Of a DNA stretch of 64,000 nucleotides, positions 18,227 through 27,448 are shown one piece after another; the stretch's first letter is position 1; every line of letters starts with the position of its first letter. Source of the stretch: JBFMAI01 sp964462635 (GTDB lineage Bacteria; Planctomycetota; Phycisphaerae; UBA1845; Fen-1342). The notes under the pieces were generated by a model. The model saw only the letters and a list, made by a program, of their open reading frames with translations. It searched no databases and was not told where the DNA came from. Both the position numbers and the translations under genes were made by a program. The DNA lies in assembly GCA_964462635.1 (NCBI GenBank), contig CAYWYJ010000002.1, positions 5,749 through 69,748 on the forward strand, given 5' to 3'.

Positions 18227-19165
18227 CTACGGCCGCGCCGCCCGGGCGGCGAGCACGGCCTTGACAAAGAAGTCCTCCAGCGATGGCAGCTCCTGGTGCA
18301 ACTCGCGGACCGCCCACCCGCGGGCCGCTGCCAGTCCCGCCAGCGGCTCCAACGCCTCCCCGGCCGCCGCCGCGTCCACCCGCGCCCAGTCCCCGTTAGC
18401 CGTCGTCCGCACGTCGTGCAGGCCGGGCAGCTTGCGCACCGCGTCGGCCACGTCCCCCGCCGGCGCCTTCAGGACCGCGTGCAGGCGGCGTTGGCCGGCG
18501 GTCTGGGCCTTCAGCTCGTCCACCGTCCCCGCCGCGATCAGCCGCCCCTCGTGAATAATGACGATGCGGTGGCAGATGGCCTCGACCTCGGACAGCGTGT
18601 GGCTGGAGAACAGGATCGGGTGGTCGCCGGACAGCTCGCGGAGCAGGCCCCGCGTCTCCCGCACCTGGGCCGGGTCCAGTCCGACCGTCGGCTCATCCAG
18701 AATCAACACCTTCGGGTTGTGCAGCAGGGCATCCGCCAGCCCCACCCGCTGCCGAAAGCCGCGGGACAACTGCCCAATGGGGCGATCGACGGCGTCCCGC
18801 AGCCAGCAGCGCTCGACGACCCGCGCGATCGCCGCCTCGCGCTGCGAACGGTCGAGCCCGCGCAGCTTCCCGCGGAACCTCAGGTACTCGCGGACGCGCA
18901 TTTCGGGATACAGCGGGACCGCTTCCGGTAGGTACCCGACGACCGAACGGACCGCGAGCGATTGGGTCAGGACGTCGTACCCCGCCACCGTCGCCGTACC
19001 CGAGGTGGGCGGCATGTAGCCCGTGAGGATGCGGATGGTCGTGGTCTTGCCGGCCCCGTTGGGGCCGAGGAAGCCGACGATTGTCCGCTCGGCGACCGTG
19101 AACGAGATGCGGTCCACCGCACACCGGCTCCCGTAGTATTTCGAGAGGTTCCGAACGTCGATCAC
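18227..19165 (-). CDS. ABC transporter ATP-binding protein (GldA-like)
   Basis: Powers the ABC-2 exporter encoded by the next two genes. The 312-residue protein has Walker A GPNGAGKTTT, the signature LSRGFRQRVGLADAL, Walker B VLILDEPTVGLDP and the switch His in LFSSHTLSE, plus a C-terminal regulatory domain of about 90 residues. The GTG at 19165 is chosen because GGGAGG precedes it by eight bases and it begins the usual V-I-D-V-R-N-L start. An in-frame GTG at 19186 is less likely. First gene of the operon; the upstream 250 bases hold no gene. Confidence 0.9.
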   Translation of the reverse strand: MIDVRNLSKYYGSRCAVDRISFTVAERTIVGFLGPNGAGKTTTIRILTGYMPPTSGTATVAGYDVLTQSLAVRSVVGYLPEAVPLYPEMRVREYLRFRGKLRGLDRSQREAAIARVVERCWLRDAVDRPIGQLSRGFRQRVGLADALLHNPKVLILDEPTVGLDPAQVRETRGLLRELSGDHPILFSSHTLSEVEAICHRIVIIHEGRLIAAGTVDELKAQTAGQRRLHAVLKAPAGDVADAVRKLPGLHDVRTTANGDWARVDAAAAGEALEPLAGLAAARGWAVRELHQELPSLEDFFVKAVLAARAARP

Positions 19166-19418
19166 GCGCAAGTCCTCCCGCGTCACACGTTCACAGACCG
19201 GCCCAGACTTCGAGTCCGGTCACGATTCCTGGGGATGCCCGTTCCACACGGGACGCCGGCGGCACCCCTCCCCGGGCCCGTGCGACCCGGGGCGGCTCGC
19301 TGGTGCGAACGAGTGGAGCGATTCTATGGACCCCCGCCGGCCTGTCAAGCAACCACCGGCCCCCGGCACGGGGCGGGCGGCGCGTCCGCTTGCCCCGCCA
19401 CGGCGCGCAGCGCGCACG

Positions 19419-22400
19419 TCAGGCGTGGACCGGCCGGGTCGCGTCGGCGTGGCCGGCCGGGGTGGGCACCGTCGCCGCCGACATCGTGGCGGCGCGGGCG
19501 GTGCGCCGGTGCAGCCGGTGACTCAGGTATCGGCCCAGGGCCCGGACGGCCTGGTCGGCGGAGCGGAAGACCGGGACGCCGGCGGCCCGCAGCGCCCGCA
19601 CCAGCGCGTCGTACCGCGGCCCGCTGTCCACGCTGACAACCACCGGCTTGCGGGCCTCCGCGAACAGCTTGGGCAGCCGCTCCGCCAGCGAACCGGGTTT
19701 GCCGATCTCGTCCGGCGTCGTGAGCATGGCCGGCGTCAGAGGGACGAACGATGCGACGACGGCGTCCACGTCCGCACTGTCGAGCATTACCCGGACGCAC
19801 TGCTCGTACGCCTCGTCCGTGGCCATTGGCGTCAGGTCGAGCGGGTTGCGGGCGTTGACGAGTGCGTCGAGCTTGAAGCGGCCCAGCACGGCCGAAAGCT
19901 GCTGCTTCGAGGCGTCGGAAAGCGCCCCGATCTCGACCGCGAAATCCGGCCCGAGCACGTTGTCGGCCATGCCGACCGTCTCGAAGCCCGCGTTGCTGAT
20001 GGCCCCGATCCGCGGCCCCTCGGCCGGCTTGGCGTGCAGCGCCGTGGCCAGATCGACGAGCTGCTCGAACTCCTTGAACGTCTCGACGACGATCGCGCCG
20101 GCGTTGGCCGTCGCGGCCTGGCACACGTCGTAGTCGCCGGCGACCGAGGCCGTGTGCCCCGCCGCCGCCGACCGCCCCGACGCCGTCCGCCCCGCCTTGT
20201 AGAAGATCACCGTCTTGCCCGCGTCGGTCAGCCGCCGAATCGCCCGCACCAGATCGAGCCCGTCGTAGTTGTTGAACCCCTCGGCATAGACGGCGATGAC
20301 GTCGATGTCGTGGCGCTCGCCCACCGCCTGCACGCAATCGGCGATGCTCAGGTCGATCTGGTTGCCGAGCGAAATCGTCAGTGCCGGATCGAGCGTCTCC
20401 AGGTTGCTCAGCCGGCTGACGATGAACGCGCCGCTTTGCGACACCAGGGCGACCCGCCGCGGCGGCGCCGTCCAGCGCGTGTCAAGCTTGGCCTGCGGAA
20501 TGAAGAACGTGTCGTAATGCCCCGGCCGCGACTGGATGCCCATGCAGTTGGGCCCCAGGAACACGGGGCCGCCGTCGGGCAGCTCGCGGCCGGCGGCGAT
20601 CGCGCTGCGAATCTGCTTCTCGATCTCCTCCGACCCCTCCTTCTCGCCCATGCCGCCGGGGATGACGACCGCGGCCCCGACCTTGCCGCTGGCGATCACG
20701 TCGCGGGTGATCTGCGGCATGGCGGTAGCGGGGGCGGCGATGACGAGCATGTCCACCGGCTCGGGCAACGCCGCCACGTTCGGCACGCAGCGGACCCCGT
20801 CGATCTGCTGCTCGTTCTCCTTGACCACGTAAAGGTGGTCCGCCGGGAACCCGCAGGTCTTGATGTTGTTCAGGATGATGCGGCCGAAGTTCATCGCCGT
20901 ACTGGACACGCCCAGGACGCCGATGGCCCGCGGCTCCAGCAATCGGCGGACCTTCTCGATCGGGCGGACCGCGGGGCGTTTGGCGGCGGGCCCGAGCCGT
21001 CCGCGGCCGTCGAGCGGGACCATGTGCTGCTGGCGGAACGCGAAGGGGTTGACCTCCAGCTCGGCCACGTCCGGGCCTTCGATGCCGCGATCGACGCAGA
21101 AGTGCCGCGCCAGCGAGATGAACGCCCGGAAGCAGCGCAGGAGCTCGCCGTCGGAGACGATCCGCCGGTGGCCGCGCGCCCGCCCCGACAGCACGTCGTA
21201 CGCCGCGGTCTGCCGGAACAGCTCCAGGAACTCCTCGGCGGTGGTGTCGGTGGCGCAGGCCTTGGCGACGGCAACGCCGGGGCGCATCTTGCTGGCCAGG
21301 TATTCGGTGTCGATGCCGCCGAGGCCGGCCGCGATGACCGGGCCGAACTCGCGCGTGGCCCGCACGCCGACGAACAGCTCGTTGCCGAAGCCCGGCTGCG
21401 TGCGCTCGACGAACTCGACGACGAGGACGCCCTCGACGCGGGCGGTGCCGGCGTGGCGCTGAATCAGCCGCTCGATCTCGCGGCGGACCACGTCGTGGCT
21501 CTTGGGCACGAAGGCGATGCCGTCGGCGTCGCTCTTGTGGATCACGTCCTGCGAGACGATCTTCAGCACGACGCGATCGCCGGGGAACTGGTCCAGGGCT
21601 TCGTGTGAAATCAGATTGCCGGTGGGGATGAAGACGTAGCGCGGCGGGGAGATCGCGCCGATCAGCTCGATGAGCATGTAGACTTCGTGCTCATAGAGCG
21701 GCCGACGGCCCTCTTCGTACGCCCGTAGTAGCGTCCGTTCGAACGCCGTTGCCTCCGCCCCGGTCAGGCGCGTCTCGCCCGTGTCGAGGTCGTCGAACGT
21801 GGGTGGGGTCGGCGGCTCTTCCCGGAGCAACGCTTCGATCGGCAGGGTGTCGATCCACGCGCGGACGGCCCGCGACGTGCCGCCGCGCTGCAACCCGTCG
21901 CGGTACGCCGCCGCCGCGTTCCGCCCCAGCCGGAACGCCCGCCGATTCACCTGGATGATCTTCTCGCCCTTGGTGGCGAACATCTCGGCGACGGCGTCCT
22001 CCAGTTCCTGCGGCTCGATCTCCAGGAACAGCGAGCCGGCGCCGAGGGTGACGATGTTGGCCGCCAGGACCGAGCCGGCCGCCTTGGCGAGCCGGTCGGC
22101 GTCCAGCAGGACGTGTCGCGGGAAGGCGGCGATGCGGTCGAGCACCTGCTCGATCGCCGGGTAGTTCTCGATGTTCACGAAGGCGTTGGTGCTGACGACC
22201 ATGACCCCGTCGTCGCGCAGGTACTGGACGTAGCGCAGGGCCTCCAGCGGTTCCACCGAGAAGATCAGGTCCGCCTGGCCCGCCGGGATCAGGTCGCTGA
22301 AGATCGGATGGTCGGCGATGCGCAGGTGTGACTGCACCGCCCCCCCGCGCTGGGCCATGCCGTGCACTTCGGCCTGCTTGAGGTGGAGGTTGCGGCGCAG

Positions 22401-22478
22401 CGCCGCGATGGAGATGGCCCGCGCGATGGACAGGATGCCCTGCCCGCCGACGCCCGCGAGAATGAGGTTCTGTTCCAC
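19419..22478 (-). CDS. Fusion: indolepyruvate:ferredoxin oxidoreductase beta subunit + ADP-forming acyl-CoA synthetase (beta and alpha parts)
   Basis: A 1019-residue protein with three parts. Residues 1 to about 195 are IorB-like (gamma domain of 2-oxoacid oxidoreductases), beginning LILAGVGGQGILSIARA. Residues about 250-500 are an ATP-grasp domain (VVLKIVSQDVIHKSDADGI), equivalent to the beta subunit of ADP-forming acetyl-CoA synthetase. From about 515 follows the alpha part: CoA-binding (IGVLGVSSTAMNFGRIILNN), then succinyl-CoA-ligase-like folds with LVSQSGAF and the probable phospho-His776 in GHTASVAGDYD. The beta-then-alpha order is the reverse of the common alpha-beta fusion (PatZ/Pka type). 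With iorA upstream, the inferred route is: aryl-pyruvate oxidised to acyl-CoA, then acyl-CoA cleaved to acid plus ATP. The GTG at 22478 is chosen because homology begins there. Confidence 0.88.
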   Translation of the reverse strand: MEQNLILAGVGGQGILSIARAISIAALRRNLHLKQAEVHGMAQRGGAVQSHLRIADHPIFSDLIPAGQADLIFSVEPLEALRYVQYLRDDGVMVVSTNAFVNIENYPAIEQVLDRIAAFPRHVLLDADRLAKAAGSVLAANIVTLGAGSLFLEIEPQELEDAVAEMFATKGEKIIQVNRRAFRLGRNAAAAYRDGLQRGGTSRAVRAWIDTLPIEALLREEPPTPPTFDDLDTGETRLTGAEATAFERTLLRAYEEGRRPLYEHEVYMLIELIGAISPPRYVFIPTGNLISHEALDQFPGDRVVLKIVSQDVIHKSDADGIAFVPKSHDVVRREIERLIQRHAGTARVEGVLVVEFVERTQPGFGNELFVGVRATREFGPVIAAGLGGIDTEYLASKMRPGVAVAKACATDTTAEEFLELFRQTAAYDVLSGRARGHRRIVSDGELLRCFRAFISLARHFCVDRGIEGPDVAELEVNPFAFRQQHMVPLDGRGRLGPAAKRPAVRPIEKVRRLLEPRAIGVLGVSSTAMNFGRIILNNIKTCGFPADHLYVVKENEQQIDGVRCVPNVAALPEPVDMLVIAAPATAMPQITRDVIASGKVGAAVVIPGGMGEKEGSEEIEKQIRSAIAAGRELPDGGPVFLGPNCMGIQSRPGHYDTFFIPQAKLDTRWTAPPRRVALVSQSGAFIVSRLSNLETLDPALTISLGNQIDLSIADCVQAVGERHDIDVIAVYAEGFNNYDGLDLVRAIRRLTDAGKTVIFYKAGRTASGRSAAAGHTASVAGDYDVCQAATANAGAIVVETFKEFEQLVDLATALHAKPAEGPRIGAISNAGFETVGMADNVLGPDFAVEIGALSDASKQQLSAVLGRFKLDALVNARNPLDLTPMATDEAYEQCVRVMLDSADVDAVVASFVPLTPAMLTTPDEIGKPGSLAERLPKLFAEARKPVVVSVDSGPRYDALVRALRAAGVPVFRSADQAVRALGRYLSHRLHRRTARAATMSAATVPTPAGHADATRPVHA

Positions 22479-22540
22479 GTCACCAACCCTCGGCGACCCG
22501 GTGTCCGGGCCGCGCACCGACTCTCTCTTGACCGCGGATT

Positions 22541-22724
22541 CACCACAGAGGCACAGAGACGCAGAAAAGAACAATCAGATGCCACTTAGATTGCGGGATC
22601 CCGCAACAGCTGCGGCGTGCAGCCCGACGGCCGCGAGCGTGGAAGCGCGATAGAGACGAATGGCGTCCGCATTCTCCGTTTCCCTGGTCTCTTCTTCTCT
22701 GCGCCTCTGTGCCTCTGTGGTTAT
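22541..22724. repeat. Inverted CACAGAGGCACAGAG element between iorA and the iorB fusion
   Basis: The left arm (22541-22572) contains ACCACAGAGGCACAGAG, and the right arm (22690-22724) contains its reverse complement CTCTGTGCCTCTGTGGT. About 115 bases separate them. The same motif is, from general experience, a frequent dispersed sequence in environmental planctomycete-like genomes. It separates two genes that should be co-transcribed. Confidence 0.75.
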
Positions 22725-22757
22725 CTGTTTCCTCTCTCACGGTGGGGCGCGCGACCG

Positions 22758-24380
22758 TCAGGCCGGCGTCGCCGCCTTGCCCGCCGCCGGCTCCGCCTTG
22801 GCCTTGCGGCGGTTGTGGATGCACTCGCGTTGGGCCACGATGACCGACAGGCCGCGGTGCTCGATCGCCCGCTTGATGGTCTGCACGCTCTGCTCGTGGT
22901 TCTTGGCCAGCGGTTCGAGCAGGTGCATCTGGTCCGGCTTCACGCCCAGGCCGCGGAGCAGGTCGATGAGCTGCTGCCCCGCCGCCATCGTCTCCTGCCC
23001 GCCGGTCATCGCCACCGTGGCATTGTCCAGGACGAAGACGGTGATGTCCGCGTCGGCGCGAATCGCGCCGATCAGCGGGGTCATCCCCGAGTGCGTGAAC
23101 GTCGAGTCGCCGATCGTACACAACACGGGGTACGCCCCCGCCTGGGCCGCCCCGTGCGCCATCGCGATCGACGCCCCCATGTCCACGCACGAGTGGACGG
23201 CGCGGTACGGCGGCAGCACGCCCAGCGTGTAGCAGCCGATGTCGCTGAACAGGCACGCCTCGGGGTACGACGCCGTCGCGTCGATGATCGCCTTGAACGT
23301 GTCCGCGTGCGGACAGCCGCGGCACAACGCTGGCGGACGGCCCGTCAGGTCAGTCAGGGCAGTATGGCCGGCGGTATACGGCTGGCCGAGTGCTGTGGCG
23401 ACGAGATCGGGCGTGAGTTCGCCGTCGGGCGGCAGCGCCCCGGTCAGCTTGCCCTTCACCGCCTTGCCCGCCAGCCCGAGCAGCCCGTTCAGCCGCTTCT
23501 CCAGGAACGGGTAGCCCTCTTCCACAATCAGGATCTCGTCACAGTGGTTCACGAGCTGGCGGATCAGCTCCACCGGCGGGGGATACGTGCCCAGTTTGAG
23601 CAGCGACAGCTCGTCGCGGCCCGCCAACGCTTCGCCCACGTAATTCGCCGCAATCCCCGCCGCCAGCACCCCGCGTCGCCCCGCCAATCGCAACGTGTTC
23701 AGCGGGTGCTTCTCCGACCACTCCCGAAGCTGTGGTTGCATCTCGATCAGGCGGCGAAATCGCCGGCGGGCGTTGGACGGCACCAGCGTCCAGGCGTTCG
23801 GATCGGGGGCTAGGCGGCGACCGTTGCCGGCGTCCGTCTTCTCGGGCGGCCGGGTGTGTACGTTGGCCCGGCTGTGCGACAGGCGCGTGACGACGCGGAC
23901 CATGACCGGCAGCCCGAACCGCTCGGACACGTCGAACGCTTCACGCGTCAGGTCGTACGCCTCCTGCTGGTTGGCCGGCTCGAAAACGGGAATCTGGGCG
24001 AACTCAGCGTAGTACCGGCTGTCCTGCTCGTTCTGCGACGAGTGCATCCCCGGGTCGTCCGCCACCACCAGCACGATCCCGCCGTTGACCCCCGTCAGGG
24101 CCGAGTTGATGAACGGGTCGGCGGCGACGTTCAGGCCGACGTGCTTCATGGAGACGAGGGCCCGCTTGCCGGCATATGACATGCCGAGGGCTTCCTCGTA
24201 GGCAACCTTCTCGTTGGCCGACCAGCGGGCCCACACGCGGCCGCCGTCCCGCGCCCGCTCCGCGATGAACTCGAAGATCTCCGTGGCCGGGGTGCCGGGG
24301 TAGGAGAACGCTCCGCCAATATGGGCGTGCAAGGCGGCCATGCCGACCGCCTCGTCGCCGAGCAGCAGTTCCACGCTCAT
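22758..24380 (-). CDS. iorA: Indolepyruvate:ferredoxin oxidoreductase alpha subunit, lacking the ferredoxin domain
   Basis: Thiamine-diphosphate-dependent oxidative decarboxylation of aryl-pyruvates to aryl-acetyl-CoA. The 540-residue product shows the pyrimidine-binding start (GDEAVGMAALHAHIGGAFSYPGTP... region), a conserved CRGCPHADTF, and the TPP motif GDSTFTHSGMTPLIG followed by NATVAMTGG. Usual IorA proteins end with a 2[4Fe-4S] ferredoxin-like domain after 'sVii.rr.C'. Here the chain stops about 20 residues after SVIVAQREC with an Ala/Lys-rich tail and no CxxCxxC cluster motif. The partner IorB is the N-terminal part of the next gene. Start at the ATG at 24380. Confidence 0.9.
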   Translation of the reverse strand: MSVELLLGDEAVGMAALHAHIGGAFSYPGTPATEIFEFIAERARDGGRVWARWSANEKVAYEEALGMSYAGKRALVSMKHVGLNVAADPFINSALTGVNGGIVLVVADDPGMHSSQNEQDSRYYAEFAQIPVFEPANQQEAYDLTREAFDVSERFGLPVMVRVVTRLSHSRANVHTRPPEKTDAGNGRRLAPDPNAWTLVPSNARRRFRRLIEMQPQLREWSEKHPLNTLRLAGRRGVLAAGIAANYVGEALAGRDELSLLKLGTYPPPVELIRQLVNHCDEILIVEEGYPFLEKRLNGLLGLAGKAVKGKLTGALPPDGELTPDLVATALGQPYTAGHTALTDLTGRPPALCRGCPHADTFKAIIDATASYPEACLFSDIGCYTLGVLPPYRAVHSCVDMGASIAMAHGAAQAGAYPVLCTIGDSTFTHSGMTPLIGAIRADADITVFVLDNATVAMTGGQETMAAGQQLIDLLRGLGVKPDQMHLLEPLAKNHEQSVQTIKRAIEHRGLSVIVAQRECIHNRRKAKAEPAAGKAATPA

Positions 24381-24784
24381 GGCATCGGGCTCCAGTGGGC
24401 CGCCGACCCGCCAGCGGCGGCGAACGATCAGCTCCCGGGCACGCGGCGCCGCGGGGGAGCCGAAAGCTCAGGCTCCTTCAAGATAATGGATGCTGCCCGT
24501 GCGTTCAAACCGTACCGCCGGGGTGCCCGATGCCCGCAAGAGCGTGCTCCTCCACAGGAGGGGGCACCAACGCCCCGCGCGGCCCCGTCGTGCCAGTGCC
24601 CTCGCCGTCAGCTCAGTTCGTGCGCGAGCCGCACAGCCGGGCACCGACCACGCGAACATCGACGGTTCGCCGCTTGTGCTCGGCGGCGTGCGCCTTATGA
24701 TGGTCCCGTATTGGGCCCCGATCGGCGCCCGGTGCCCGCGGGGCAGGTCATCTCCAACGGTCCCTGAGATAAGGAGGACGCCTC
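24381..24784. other. Intergenic region between iorA and the porin gene (divergent)
   Basis: 404 bases. It holds the predicted porin promoter (24674-24701). No convincing coding region, RNA gene or iorA promoter is seen. A short GC-rich inverted repeat around 24457-24476 (AGCCGAAAGCTCAGGCT) is weak. Confidence 0.6.
24674..24701 (+). promoter_or_regulatory. Predicted promoter of the porin gene
   Basis: TTGTGC at 24674-24679, 16 bases, then TATGAT at 24696-24701. The leader would be about 77 bases, ending in the strong Shine-Dalgarno AAGGAGG (24773-24779). Confidence 0.45.
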
Positions 24785-26326
24785 ATGGTCACAACACGGA
24801 TCGCGCATTGCGGATGGGCGTTGTTGGTGCTCGGCCTGTGCGGCGCCGGCGTGTGGGCGCAGGAGGCCGCGAACCCCGCCGGGGCGGATGAGGCGGACCG
24901 CGTCGCCCGACTGGAGTCGCTCCTGGCCGCCCAGCAGCAGAAGATCGACGCGTTGCGGCAGCAGGCCGCGGCGGCGGCCCAGCAGGACACGGACCGGTCG
25001 CGCGTCGACCAGATGAAGCAGCAGATTCGTGAGGTGCTGAGCGAGCGGGAGTTCCGCGAGAGCCTCATGCCGTCCACCCTCCAGGCGGGGTATGACCACG
25101 GCTTCTTCATCCGCAGCAGCGACGACAAGTTCTCCATGAAGTTCAACTGGCAGATGCAGTTCCGCTGGACGCACTACGGCACGCGCGGCCAGAACCGCTA
25201 CCTGTCCCCCGGCTTCCGCCGGCACGACCGCACCGGCTTCGACATCGTGCGGATGAACTTCGACGTCAGCGGCCACGCGTATGACAAGGACCTGACGTAC
25301 TTCATGGAACTGGGGGCCGCGGCGCCCGGCGGCTACAACGTCGGGCTGAACTACGCCTGGGTGGACTACCGCTTCTCCGACGCCTTCCACTTCCGGGCCG
25401 GGCTGATCCGGGCCAAGAGCACGCGGGCCAACGTGACGTCCAACGCCCTGTACCAGATGGTCGAATCGCCGACCATGGACGCCGTCTTCGGACTCAACGA
25501 TGGCCTCGGCGTCGAGTTCTGGGGCCAGCTCGCCGACAAGAAGGTCGAGTACTTCATCGACGTGCTCAATTCGGTCGACAACCCGGCGACGCGAACGATC
25601 ACGACCGATGAGAACCTCTATGCCGTCGGGCACGACAACAACCCGGCCCTCCTGGCCCGCGTCGTCTGGCACGCGCTGGGCGGCCAGTGCCGTACGCCCC
25701 TGCCCGATGCTCCGGCGCACTTCGCCGACTTCTGTGACATGGCCCACCACATGGAACCGGGGTTGGACCTCGGCTTCCATTACATGTTCAACGAAGACTG
25801 GCACGACGGCACGCTGCGCATTCCGTACCCGCGCAAGAACGTCTTCCGCGCCGGCGGCTTCGGCCTGGCCAGTTCCGAGGGCCTCCAGATCAACCAGTTC
25901 GGCTTGGACGCGGCGTTCAAGTACCGGGGTTTTTCCGCGACGGGCGAGTACGTCGTCCGCGTGCTCGATGTTCGGGAAGGCAGCCGGCCGCCTTTCACGC
26001 CGCTGTACCAACTCACTGGTGACGACTCCACCAACGCCCAGCACGGCGCCTACGTGCAGTGCGGCTACTTCCTGCCCATTCCGGGCTGGGAAGACAAGTT
26101 CGAGGTCACGGCCCGCGTGGGCGGCATCTCGACCCTGGCCGGCGGGACGGAAGGCACCTGGGAGTACGCCGGCGGCTTCAATTACTACATCGAGGGCCAC
26201 CGGGTGAAGCTCCAGACCGACCTCGTCAAGATCTCCGAGGTCCCGATTTCCAACCCGACCTGGAGCTTGGCCAACGTGAACGACGACGCGCTGATCTGGC
26301 GCGTGCAGCTCCAGGTCGCGTTCTAA
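24785..26326 (+). CDS. OprP/OprO-type phosphate-selective porin
   Basis: A 513-residue outer-membrane protein. It has a signal peptide (MVTTRIAHCGWALLVLGLCG, cleavage after VWA), then a coiled coil of about 70 residues (38-105) like the trimerising segment of many planctomycete porins. The rest is a beta-barrel of the phosphate-selective porin O/P family, recognised by GFFIRSSDDKFSMKFNWQMQ at the barrel start, the alternating aromatic strands, and a terminal strand ending in RVQLQVAF with the C-terminal Phe. The start is fixed by AAGGAGG six bases upstream. Ion selectivity cannot be read from the sequence; many family members are general anion or sugar porins. The stop codon coincides with the edge of a family A repeat. 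Confidence 0.85.
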   Translation: MVTTRIAHCGWALLVLGLCGAGVWAQEAANPAGADEADRVARLESLLAAQQQKIDALRQQAAAAAQQDTDRSRVDQMKQQIREVLSEREFRESLMPSTLQAGYDHGFFIRSSDDKFSMKFNWQMQFRWTHYGTRGQNRYLSPGFRRHDRTGFDIVRMNFDVSGHAYDKDLTYFMELGAAAPGGYNVGLNYAWVDYRFSDAFHFRAGLIRAKSTRANVTSNALYQMVESPTMDAVFGLNDGLGVEFWGQLADKKVEYFIDVLNSVDNPATRTITTDENLYAVGHDNNPALLARVVWHALGGQCRTPLPDAPAHFADFCDMAHHMEPGLDLGFHYMFNEDWHDGTLRIPYPRKNVFRAGGFGLASSEGLQINQFGLDAAFKYRGFSATGEYVVRVLDVREGSRPPFTPLYQLTGDDSTNAQHGAYVQCGYFLPIPGWEDKFEVTARVGGISTLAGGTEGTWEYAGGFNYYIEGHRVKLQTDLVKISEVPISNPTWSLANVNDDALIWRVQLQVAF

Positions 26327-26420
26327 ATGGGCATTCACGGTTGTGCGACATGGGAGGGCGAGGCTCCTGCCGAGCCGTGGCTCGCCGGGAGGCTCGCCCT
26401 CCCCGCTGGCGCCCCGTGAT
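26324..26420. repeat. Extended family A palindromic element at the porin stop codon
   Basis: The core palindrome at 26352-26403 has outer flanks: TAAATGGG-ATTCACGG on the left, whose TAA is the porin stop codon, and GGCGCCCCGTGAT on the right. The same flanks surround the core at 62217-62345. This defines an element of roughly 100-130 bases rather than a bare hairpin. Confidence 0.75.
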
Positions 26421-26479
26421 ATGGCCGTCCGTCGGGGCTCACGGCGGTGACCCCGTCACCCGCGGCCGCTGGGCTCTCC

Positions 26480-27448
26480 TCAATAGCCCGCCAGCGGCAC
26501 GATGTGGCGGTACTCGTAGTCCGGGTCGTTCGGATCGTTCCACCACGCCAGCGGGTCGCCGGGGTCATTTCCCGAGGCGCTCTTCCACCCCAGCCCGCGC
26601 GACCCCTGGGTCGTGTCCGTCCGCAGCGACGCCGCATGACCGTCGAGAAACAGCAGGTTGTTCCGCATCCACCCGCGGTGCCAGCCGCGACGTGGGATCC
26701 GCAGCCACTGGGCCGAGTCGAACGGGTCCTCGTAGATGATGATGAACGTGCTGGCGTGCTTCATCCGCTGCACACGCAGGAACGCGTTGGCCCGCTGGAG
26801 CCACCGCACCGGTTGCTCGTCTTTGAACGCCGCCCGTGCCCAGTTCCGCGCGAAGTGATAATTGCAGTCGTAGCTGTTCCCGCTGAACCAATACAGGTTC
26901 GGCGCGTTGGGGAAATCGCCGCCGTACCACATCCAGAACCCCCCGTCATCCGACGGACACGCGAACACCGGCATGTTCCGCACGATCTCGAACAGCGGAT
27001 CCTCCGGCGGCACGTCGTAGTCCGGCAGGTCGGGGTAGATGTACGGGTTGAACGGCCGGCCGCGCGGCGTGTCGCGGTACGGCGGCTGCACGTAGCCCCA
27101 CCACTGGTCCGAACCGGGCGCATCCTGACGACCCGGGTGCCCGCCGTAGTAGAACCCGTGCAGCGACGGATGTACCTCACCGGGGATGACCTCGTTGCGC
27201 TTCTCGAACGGGAACCAGTCGTTCTCGTCGTTGAAGTAAGAGTGCATGGCGATGCTGATCTGCATCAGGTTGGCCAGGCACTTGGTCTGCTTGCCCTGCT
27301 CGCGGGCCTGCCCCAGCGAAGGCAACAGGATCGACATCAGCAGAACGATGATTGCGATGACCACCAGCAACTCGATGAGCGTGAACCCCGCCGCGCGCGC
27401 ACAGGCCGGCGTTGCCTCCGCCTCGGGCATCCCTCTTCGTAGAACCAT
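26480..27448 (-). CDS. Prepilin-like secreted protein (type II pseudopilin leader, H-X9-DG type)
   Basis: 322 residues with a short basic leader and the prepilin cleavage/methylation motif G/FTLIELLVV, followed by a hydrophobic helix (IAIIVLLMSILLPSL). Next comes AREQGKQTKCLANLMQISIA, typical of the large planctomycete family of pseudopilin-like proteins. The C-terminal NNLLFLDGHAASL corresponds to that family's 'FaDGHV' motif. The prepilin peptidase is expected to cleave after Gly. The function of these abundant solitary proteins is unknown. Start is uncertain: ATG at 27448 (no clear Shine-Dalgarno) or ATG at 27430; both precede the leader. Confidence 0.82.
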   Translation of the reverse strand: MVLRRGMPEAEATPACARAAGFTLIELLVVIAIIVLLMSILLPSLGQAREQGKQTKCLANLMQISIAMHSYFNDENDWFPFEKRNEVIPGEVHPSLHGFYYGGHPGRQDAPGSDQWWGYVQPPYRDTPRGRPFNPYIYPDLPDYDVPPEDPLFEIVRNMPVFACPSDDGGFWMWYGGDFPNAPNLYWFSGNSYDCNYHFARNWARAAFKDEQPVRWLQRANAFLRVQRMKHASTFIIIYEDPFDSAQWLRIPRRGWHRGWMRNNLLFLDGHAASLRTDTTQGSRGLGWKSASGNDPGDPLAWWNDPNDPDYEYRHIVPLAGY

